Source: Armatimonadota bacterium (GTDB taxonomy: Bacteria > Armatimonadota > Fimbriimonadia > Fimbriimonadales > Fimbriimonadaceae). Taken from it: a stretch of 64,000 nt of DNA. The DNA is taken from NCBI GenBank assembly GCA_016125185.1, contig WGMG01000002.1:1-64000 (forward strand). The letters are read 5' to 3'. Below are positions 42,737-49,048 of the stretch, one piece after another (the stretch's first letter is position 1; each line of letters begins with the position of its first letter). The notes under the pieces are model-generated. The model searched no databases and had not been told where the DNA came from. It saw only the letters and a program-made list of their open reading frames with translations. A program made the position numbers and the translations under genes.

Positions 42737-43246
42737 TTAGCGGTCGGTGCGGTACTTCTCGATGAGCTCGCGAGCGAGTTCTGGACCGTGCCAGCCGGTG
42801 ATATCGACGGCCTTGTCTTCGAGGGACTTATACACTTCGAAGAAGTGACTGATTTCGGCCAGGGTGTGCGGGTTGAGGTCGTCGATGTGCTTTCGATCGC
42901 GGTAGCGCGGGTCTTTGTTGGCGACGCAAAGGATCTTTTCGTCCGGTCCTTTTTCGTCGCGCATGGCGAGGACGCCGATGGCGTGGGCTTCGACGAGACA
43001 GCCGGGGACGGTGGGATGGCTGATCATGACGAGGACGTCGATGGGGTCGCCGTCGAGATAGTGGGTTTGAGGAATGTAGCCGTAGTCGAATGGATAGAAC
43101 AGCGGCGAATAGAGCACGCGGTCAAGCTTGATGATGCCGGTCTCTTGGTCGACCTCGTATTTGTTGGTACTACCCCGGGGGATTTCGATAATGGTGTTGA
43201 AAACGTTGGGGGCTTCGTCGCCAATCTTGGCGAGGTGAATAGACAT
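42737..43246 (-). CDS. ppa: Inorganic pyrophosphatase, family I
   Basis: This is a 169-residue protein. YPFDYGYIPQT and the family signature DGDPIDVLV with its metal-binding aspartates are intact, as are the KDPRYRD and DLNPHTLAEISHFFEVYKSLE segments. It hydrolyses pyrophosphate to phosphate, driving biosynthesis. GTAACG precedes the ATG and CACAAT lies eight bases upstream. It follows an exported-protein gene by only six bases. Confidence 0.96.
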   Translation of the reverse strand: MSIHLAKIGDEAPNVFNTIIEIPRGSTNKYEVDQETGIIKLDRVLYSPLFYPFDYGYIPQTHYLDGDPIDVLVMISHPTVPGCLVEAHAIGVLAMRDEKGPDEKILCVANKDPRYRDRKHIDDLNPHTLAEISHFFEVYKSLEDKAVDITGWHGPELARELIEKYRTDR

Positions 43247-43252
43247 CGTTAC

Positions 43253-43951
43253 CTATTGTGGCTCTTCTGACCAGGAGAAGGCACTGCCCTCGGCGACCAC
43301 CCGCCAGCCGTGGCGGTTTCTAGCGAGCACGGCCCACTCTTGCAAAGAGGCAACACCCACGAACGAGTACTTGACAAACGCGTAGTCATGATCCGCCGTG
43401 AAGATTGGCGATTCGAAGGTGTAAAGGTCGGCTGGAATTATCCAACTCGTCGGGCCGATGGTATTTCGGTTCTTGCCAAAGACAAACGATGGGGGTAATT
43501 TGAGCGTCTTGATGGGACGGACGGGCGTGTGGGAATCCATGGTGTTGCGGGGAAGCTGCCGTTGCACTCGCTTCAACTCATCAAGATTTCGCTCGTCGTA
43601 ATCAAGATCCCTGTGTAACATGACACGATCTTCCGCCGAGAGCCTGGGGTCGCTCACGAGGGCCCGGAACGACGGTAAAGAGTGTTCGAGGTCCGATACA
43701 GCCTTCTCCAGATTTTGCCGAAAAGTACCTTTCGACTTGCTCCACTCGTCGAAAACGCCCACCTCGCGGTCGAAAGGGTTGAACTTTTCGTGCGGATGAA
43801 TGCGGTCGATAATACTCGAAGGTTGTGGACTCAGAATGGCTTCCAGAATCAATTCCTCGTCCGGCCGCCGTGGGCGAAACGCCTCGAACGTTTCCTCTGC
43901 CACCACGCAGGCAATGCAGATCGTGGCAATGATGATCACCCACTTCCACAT
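43253..43951 (-). CDS. Membrane-anchored or exported protein of unknown function
   Basis: This is a 232-residue protein. The N-terminal hydrophobic segment (MWKWVIIIATICIACVVA) is an anchor or signal. A helical, charged middle (about 65-125) leads to a C-terminal beta part with SPIFTADHDYAFVKYSFVG and LARNRHGWRVVAEG. That last section resembles the end of the next gene to the right (44073-44789). A perfect TATAAT ends exactly six bases before the ATG, and there is no ribosome site. The function is unknown. Confidence 0.7.
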   Translation of the reverse strand: MWKWVIIIATICIACVVAEETFEAFRPRRPDEELILEAILSPQPSSIIDRIHPHEKFNPFDREVGVFDEWSKSKGTFRQNLEKAVSDLEHSLPSFRALVSDPRLSAEDRVMLHRDLDYDERNLDELKRVQRQLPRNTMDSHTPVRPIKTLKLPPSFVFGKNRNTIGPTSWIIPADLYTFESPIFTADHDYAFVKYSFVGVASLQEWAVLARNRHGWRVVAEGSAFSWSEEPQ

Positions 43952-43957
43952 AGCTTC

Positions 43958-43963
43958 ATTATA
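43958..43963 (-). promoter_or_regulatory. -10 box placed for a leaderless mRNA
   Basis: A perfect TATAAT on the minus strand is separated from the ATG at 43951 by GAAGCT. Confidence 0.65.
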
Positions 43964-44072
43964 AAACTACATGTGGAGGCGCCATTGTCGACGGCATTTG
44001 TATCCACCAGAGAGATGCTGGCGGTTGGCATTGCCCTACTCTCAGCGCGGACCTGTACTTATTCGGCAGACC

Positions 44073-44789
44073 TTAGACAAAGAAGATCTCACCGACATGG
44101 ACGACTTTCCAACCGGAGTCCTTTTTCTCCAGATAAAAGTGAAGCACCGCCGAGTGAATGGACCATGGCACCCATTCCATCACCAAGATCGCGAACTTGC
44201 CGTTCGGTGAAAAGAGCGGCGGATCAAGCTTCCCATAGACTCGTAGCTTTCCCTTTTTCCCCGCCGCATTTGCAATCGAAGTCTCTCCAGCAAACCAGAT
44301 GCCGGAACTCTGCAAGCTCTTCACTTTCTCAAGCGGTTGGAGAACAATCCTTGGATCGAGAGTCAAGTCCTTCAAATTGGGAATGGAAGGTGAAGCCATG
44401 TTAGGCCCCTCCTTATATTCTTTTTGAATCCGGTTAAGGGCCGCGATCTGAGCGTCTAATTTCTGCTTCTCGTCGGGGGGAATATTTTTGGCTTGTGACG
44501 GAGGCAGCTTCGTCTGTTCCAGCGCATTCGCAAGAAACTTATCGAAGGACTCATAGGACTGATCCGATCCGAATGACCGGTAATTGCCAACCCACTCTGA
44601 GTCGAGGAGGACAAAATCGCCTTTTTCCCATTCCCCCCAATCTTTGCGGACAAAGAACTCGTTCATCGACGCATTCACAATTTGCCCGACATCGCTCTTC
44701 CCGAGCGGGATCGCCTTTGGATGCTCGACTGGCGCGGGCGCGCTGCAAGCGCAACTCAGCATGATGGCGACAATGCCCACCGTCTTCAC
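44073..44789 (-). CDS. Lipoprotein of unknown function
   Basis: This is a 238-residue protein with a GTG start. Its lipobox is LSCAC in MKTVGIVAIMLSCAC. The middle is helical and Lys/Gln-rich (DEKQKLDAQIAALNRIQKEYKEG). The C terminus (DPPLFSPNGKFAILVMEWVP ... YLEKKDSGWKVVHVGE) matches the pattern of the neighbouring exported protein, so the two may share a domain. GAGAAT sits six bases before the GTG. Confidence 0.7.
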   Translation of the reverse strand: MKTVGIVAIMLSCACSAPAPVEHPKAIPLGKSDVGQIVNASMNEFFVRKDWGEWEKGDFVLLDSEWVGNYRSFGSDQSYESFDKFLANALEQTKLPPSQAKNIPPDEKQKLDAQIAALNRIQKEYKEGPNMASPSIPNLKDLTLDPRIVLQPLEKVKSLQSSGIWFAGETSIANAAGKKGKLRVYGKLDPPLFSPNGKFAILVMEWVPWSIHSAVLHFYLEKKDSGWKVVHVGEIFFV

Positions 44790-44795
44790 AACTCT

Positions 44796-44801
44796 ATTCT
44801 C
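44796..44801 (-). promoter_or_regulatory. -10 box of the lipoprotein gene
   Basis: GAGAAT (four of six consensus bases) is six bases before the GTG at 44789. Confidence 0.4.
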
Positions 44802-45064
44802 ACACGGATGAGTGTGAAATGGACCGTGATTCGTGCCGTTAACTCAGTTACCAGAATCGGCGAAGAAGGCTTGAACACTCCCAACGAGGCTGATGCTGCC
44901 TTTACTGGAATTGGGGTTATGATATTGATATGGTTGGCGCGTATGGATTTCGGCGGTGGCGATCGGGTTCCTCGTAGTAGGTCTGCCTTGGTTCAACGAC
45001 TCGCTTACTCATCATCTTGGGCAGAAGCTCATAAGTGGTTGCGGATAGGCGGTAAAACCAGGTC

Positions 45065-45916
45065 GTGGACGACAATGAGTTGCCCCTGTCGGAAGATGAT
45101 TCCCAGCCATCGCTCTTCGAATCGGATGGGCCTTCATTCGACGCCAAGGAAGGGTTGCGACATACGCAGGAGTTGGCCAACTTGCTCAGTGCGCAAAAGC
45201 GCGGGGACCTGGATTGGCACGACCGATTGGACGCCGAATTTCTGGTCAGTACGTTCGACCACAACGCACGACAACCTTATTTTGTTGGCCCGGATGGCAT
45301 ACGATACTTCGGCTTTCGCCTGCCGCAAGCTGGCGTGATTGCGGTCACCCAGCCGAACGATAATCTTGACCACATGATCGAGTGGGGTGCGGGAGCGGCC
45401 ATTTTGGATGCCGCTGGGAACGCCATTTACGTTTATAGCCCAGGTGATATTGTTTCCTTTCGCCTCTATGGCAAGACGCGAGTACGATGGAAGGGCGGAT
45501 GGGGTGAGGAACCAAATGGAGAGGCTTACCGCGCCGGTGGGATTATTCATTCCGGGCCACCGAACGAGGACATGTTTCCACCTCTGGCGGCTCGGTGCGT
45601 CGATTTCCATTTTGGTCGTTGGGCGGGAAAAAAGGAGGCTTTACATGGCAGTGAATTTGGTGTCTCCGTTTGTCGGCTGGCTTCAGCTACAAAACCCGAA
45701 GAACCCAGCGAATTGACCTTCAATGTCTTTTCGGAGGACCTAGAGAGGTTGTGGAAGCACGGAACTGCCAATTTTTCGGGTTATCTTTGCTATTGCCTTC
45801 CCTACCATATTGGACTGCGGGTCATCTTGTCGAGCCAAACGGCTTTCGGTCGCTTCCACTTCACATCCGTCCGCGAGATGTACGAAAAAGCTGGGCTCAA
45901 GCCAATTTCTTTGTAG
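45065..45916 (+). CDS. Hypothetical cytoplasmic protein
   Basis: This is a 283-residue protein from a GTG start; an in-frame stop at 45053 bars extension. TAAAAC lies six bases before the GTG. The N terminus is acidic (MDDNELPLSEDDSQPSLFESD). Aromatic and glycine-rich segments follow (YFVGPDGIRYFGFRLPQAG, RVRWKGGWGEEPNGEAY). No family is recognised and no signal peptide is seen. It ends 54 bases before the second BlaI gene on the same strand, but that gene has its own promoter. Confidence 0.65.
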   Translation: MDDNELPLSEDDSQPSLFESDGPSFDAKEGLRHTQELANLLSAQKRGDLDWHDRLDAEFLVSTFDHNARQPYFVGPDGIRYFGFRLPQAGVIAVTQPNDNLDHMIEWGAGAAILDAAGNAIYVYSPGDIVSFRLYGKTRVRWKGGWGEEPNGEAYRAGGIIHSGPPNEDMFPPLAARCVDFHFGRWAGKKEALHGSEFGVSVCRLASATKPEEPSELTFNVFSEDLERLWKHGTANFSGYLCYCLPYHIGLRVILSSQTAFGRFHFTSVREMYEKAGLKPISL

Positions 45917-45931
45917 AATTTCACACAATCG

Positions 45932-45968
45932 ACTACATGTGTAGTAGAATAGCTACGACAGGTGTAGT
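45932..45968 (+). promoter_or_regulatory. Operators and promoter of the second BlaI unit
   Basis: ACTACATGTGTAGT (45932-45945) is a palindrome. ACGACAGGTGTAGT (45955-45968) is a second copy with one mismatch, centred 23 bp away. TAGAAT (45945-45950) between them is a likely -10 box. The sites fit the BlaI style (TACA/TGTA core) and differ wholly from those of the first BlaI unit. Confidence 0.75.
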
Positions 45969-45970
45969 CG

Positions 45971-46369
45971 ATGAGACAAAATAGACCCGAATTGACCGGT
46001 GCACAATACGACATCGTTCGGATCGCTTGGGAATCTGAGCGTCCGATTTCGGTAACAGAACTCTGGCAGGAGCTTGGTAAGAACCGCGACGTCGCTAGAA
46101 CGACCGTGTTGACGTGGGTCCAACGCCTGGAAAAAAGGGGCTGGCTACGGCGTGTGGAAACTCTCGATGGTCTCGCGTATTCCGCCGCCGCCGCCCCAGA
46201 AGATGGTGCCGTCTCGGCCGCAGAGCGAGTGATGAACACGCTTTTCAATGGGTCTGCCTCGGGCCTCATGATGGCTTTAGCTGGTCGAGGGCACGTCGAC
46301 GCCGAAGAGATCGCCCGCCTGCGCCAGCTATTGGCCGACTTGGAGGAGAAGAATGAATCTCAGCCTTAG
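45971..46369 (+). CDS. BlaI/MecI-family transcriptional repressor
   Basis: This is a 132-residue protein. LTGAQYDIVRIAWESERPISVTELWQELG and VARTTVLTWVQRLEKRGWLRR form the winged helix, followed by a C-terminal dimer region ending EEKNESQP. It is only distantly similar to the BlaI at 10076. The stop lies 17 bases inside the next gene, an M56 peptidase, so the two form a sensor-repressor pair. It probably represses its own promoter. Confidence 0.92.
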   Translation: MRQNRPELTGAQYDIVRIAWESERPISVTELWQELGKNRDVARTTVLTWVQRLEKRGWLRRVETLDGLAYSAAAAPEDGAVSAAERVMNTLFNGSASGLMMALAGRGHVDAEEIARLRQLLADLEEKNESQP

Positions 46370-47885
46370 CAACACGAGCTTTTGGCTCTCGCTGGCGATG
46401 TGGGCTTTCTTCGTCATTTCGATGGGCTGGATCGCCGCGCGTTTCGTGCTTCGTCGGCCACGGCATCGGACGGTCCTTCTCCTCTCGGTCTTTGCTTGTT
46501 CGCTTTTGCCGTTTTTTGCGCATTTGCTTCCTGCTGCCAAGCCGATCGGTTTCACGTTCCACCAAACTCCGTACTCGACGACCTACATCCAGACTCCCGT
46601 TCAGATTGCGGTTACGCCAAGCGGGCAGTCGATTGCCACTCAGCACGTCGCGGCGACGATTGAGACTCGGAGCATGGATTGGGAACAGATTTTCGTGGTC
46701 GTTTGGCTAGCCGGAGCCGGAATTGGCCTGCTTTTGCTGGTACGGGCCATCATTGCCATGAACCGACTTGCTCGTTTGGGCGAAGTGGATTCGCCGGTCG
46801 TGGCGGGGTTTCCGGTCGCGCGGATGGTGTTGCCTACGGCTTGGCCGTGCGACCTAACTCCAGAGGAAGTCGAGGCTGCGTTGGCCCATGAGCGAGCCCA
46901 TATTCGCGGTCTGCACGTGGCCGGTCGGGTCGCGGTCGAATGCTTCCGGTGCTTCTTTTGGTGGATTCCGGCCGTTCACCTGGCCAGTCGATTTTATGAG
47001 TTCGGGTTGGAGGAAATCGCCGATGCCGAAGCCTTGCGGACCGTCGAACCTCGATCCCTCGGAAACGCGCTCGTGAAAATCGCGAGCTTCGCCCATCGTC
47101 CCGGCCTGGGGGCCGGGGCTACGTCCAATGGCCGCCACCTGGAAGAGCGGCTGAAGAAGATTATGGAACGCAAACCAGTGGGCCGCTGGCCCTTCGCAAC
47201 ACTCGTCGTTGTCGGTTCGGTTTTGGCGGGCATCGCCGCCACTCCTCGATTTGCTAGCGCTCCCTCTTTCGAAAGTGGCGAGGCTACCTTCGGATTGGGA
47301 AGCGGCGCGCAGTGGACCTATGAACTTGAGCACGAAAAGCCGGACCTGAAGACGCATCCGGCCCGTCAGGTACCGGAGCGATACACGCTTTCGGTCAATA
47401 AGATCATCGACGAGAAGGACATGAAGGTGTTTGAGCTGATTTCGAAATATGAATCCGGCGCGGCGTACTCGTATCGGGGCCTCTCGAAGCGCGGGCTTTA
47501 TGGTCTCCCCATTACCTCGCTCGGTGGTCCAGGCTACACGCTCTCTGATGCCGAACCCGTTCTTCTTAATTCGGCCAAGAAGGGCTCGACGTGGACCTGG
47601 TTTGAGCCGTTTCGGGGCCAGGTGATGATGGATGCGAATGGTCAGGCACCGGACACCTCGAAGTACGACAACGATTGCCTGAGTCGAGTTGAGTCGATCG
47701 AGAACGTTACCGTCAAGGCAGGAACATTCCGATGCTATCGAGTCGGAACTTCGAGGACTTCGCAGGCGGTTGGCCGAGTGACTTCAACGGCTTGGATTTC
47801 GCCGGAAGTCGGGGTTGTGAAGCTTCAGACGAATTCCGAGTATCCAGCGACTTGGGAATTGCAGTCGTACATTTCTGGTAAGTAA
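46353..47885 (+). CDS. M56 membrane metallopeptidase with a C-terminal DUF3108-like domain
   Basis: This is a 510-residue protein with a strong GGAGGAG ribosome site. Membrane helices lie near 9-30, 39-60 and 112-135. The zinc site is HERAH (179-183) with the acidic ligand in GLEEIADAEAL (218-228). A fourth helix lies near 275-292. The rest (about 310-510) is a beta-rich domain (GAQWTYELEHEKPD ... VTVKAGTFRCYRVGTSR ... WISPEVGVVKLQ), like DUF3108 or lipocalin-type proteins. It should be outside the membrane and may be the sensor that makes the protease act on BlaI (inference). Confidence 0.9.
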   Translation: MNLSLSNTSFWLSLAMWAFFVISMGWIAARFVLRRPRHRTVLLLSVFACSLLPFFAHLLPAAKPIGFTFHQTPYSTTYIQTPVQIAVTPSGQSIATQHVAATIETRSMDWEQIFVVVWLAGAGIGLLLLVRAIIAMNRLARLGEVDSPVVAGFPVARMVLPTAWPCDLTPEEVEAALAHERAHIRGLHVAGRVAVECFRCFFWWIPAVHLASRFYEFGLEEIADAEALRTVEPRSLGNALVKIASFAHRPGLGAGATSNGRHLEERLKKIMERKPVGRWPFATLVVVGSVLAGIAATPRFASAPSFESGEATFGLGSGAQWTYELEHEKPDLKTHPARQVPERYTLSVNKIIDEKDMKVFELISKYESGAAYSYRGLSKRGLYGLPITSLGGPGYTLSDAEPVLLNSAKKGSTWTWFEPFRGQVMMDANGQAPDTSKYDNDCLSRVESIENVTVKAGTFRCYRVGTSRTSQAVGRVTSTAWISPEVGVVKLQTNSEYPATWELQSYISGK

Positions 47886-47904
47886 GCGGAATAGCTGTAG
47901 ACGT

Positions 47905-47939
47905 GTGACATTTGGCGTCGCGCCAAATGTCACGTTTTT
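47905..47939 (+). terminator. Strong rho-independent terminator
   Basis: GTGACATTTGGCG (47905-47917) pairs perfectly with CGCCAAATGTCAC (47921-47933), and GTTTTT follows. It ends the BlaI/M56 transcript. Confidence 0.93.
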
Positions 47940-47974
47940 GTAACGCTCATGTCTTTGGGTTGTCACGCTTGACC

Positions 47975-49048
47975 ATGAAACTGATGGTCATGAAAGCACG
48001 AAACGCTCAAACTCTTGTCAAAGTTCTCTCTCTCGGCGCAGCCACAGCAGTCGTACTTACCGGATGCGGTGGATCCGGTGCGGCCGGTGGCTCGAACTTC
48101 GCTACCTCGTTTGCGACCAGCTATTCCATGACCGCGATCGATGCGCCAGCCGATGGCAGCGGACTACAACTGCGGCTTGTGAGTCGAAACGGAAAGATGG
48201 GCGGATTTTATATGCTCACCGGCGGGAATAAGGCCTGCTTTGCCGTTGTGAACGGTGTTGCGGTGCGCCAAACTCCGACAGATAAGTACTGCAATCCACT
48301 CGCCATCAGCAACGATGGAACGATTGATGGCTACGTCACGAGCTCAAGCAACTTATCGATCCCTTTTACGACCCACGGCGGGAGTTTTCAAGAAATCGCG
48401 CTTCCGACGGGTGAGGACGAAGGAGAGGTAGAATGTCGCGATTCGGCGGGCAACGCTTACGTGAACTGTTGGGATTCGTCTTACAAGCTGACGGCCTACC
48501 GGTACGACGGCACAACTATGACGCCGATTACGGTGCCCGGGATGGACGAAACCTGGGTCCTTGCGGTCGCCCCGGGCGGTATGGCCCTGGTGATGGGTCG
48601 AACCGGAGGAACCAAGACTTACGCTTGGCTTATGTCGAACGCGACGGCGGGAACGCCCCTCGATTGGTCGCCTACGTTCGGTTCAGTCAGCTCCGTTAAC
48701 GACGACCAGACGATTGTTGGCTCGAAGCAGGTCGGGGCGTCGACTCTTGCCTACTATGCCGTCGACGGCCAAGAATATACGGTATCGCCCTTCTCCGGCT
48801 CGACTTATTACGCTGTGCTTGCAAGCGTCAGCAAGGGCAACCTCGCCGTTGGTCAAGATGACCATGGTCAAGCGACGGCAGTAGCTTGGTCCAAGAATGA
48901 CGGAGCCATCGATCTCTCGACCCGCATTCAGTCGGTCGCGGGACAATCCTTCAGCTTTGCTTTTGGTGTGAGCGACAGTGGTGTGATCGTTGGTCAAGGG
49001 GTCGATGCGAGCGGTGGCTGCGGGATGGTTTTGACGCCTTCACACTAA
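47975..49048 (+). CDS. Lipoprotein, HAF-repeat-like beta-propeller
   Basis: This is 357 residues from the ATG at 47975 (47990 is also possible). The lipobox is VVLTGC. Repeats of the form PLAISNDGTIDGYVTSSS, SSVNDDQTIVGSKQ and GVSDSGVIVGQGVDASG resemble HAF-type repeats, each about 45-60 residues, and suggest a propeller on the cell surface. Cysteines are scattered through it. The last two codons interlock with the convergent regulator gene (stops share CTAA). The role is unknown. Confidence 0.72.
   Translation: MKLMVMKARNAQTLVKVLSLGAATAVVLTGCGGSGAAGGSNFATSFATSYSMTAIDAPADGSGLQLRLVSRNGKMGGFYMLTGGNKACFAVVNGVAVRQTPTDKYCNPLAISNDGTIDGYVTSSSNLSIPFTTHGGSFQEIALPTGEDEGEVECRDSAGNAYVNCWDSSYKLTAYRYDGTTMTPITVPGMDETWVLAVAPGGMALVMGRTGGTKTYAWLMSNATAGTPLDWSPTFGSVSSVNDDQTIVGSKQVGASTLAYYAVDGQEYTVSPFSGSTYYAVLASVSKGNLAVGQDDHGQATAVAWSKNDGAIDLSTRIQSVAGQSFSFAFGVSDSGVIVGQGVDASGGCGMVLTPSH

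Noticed and set aside
44808-45064. Possible broken gene before the hypothetical protein at 45065, with a hydrophobic stretch in one frame and another in the next
   Set aside because: Neither stretch has a start with support, and no family similarity joins them. Chance cannot be excluded.
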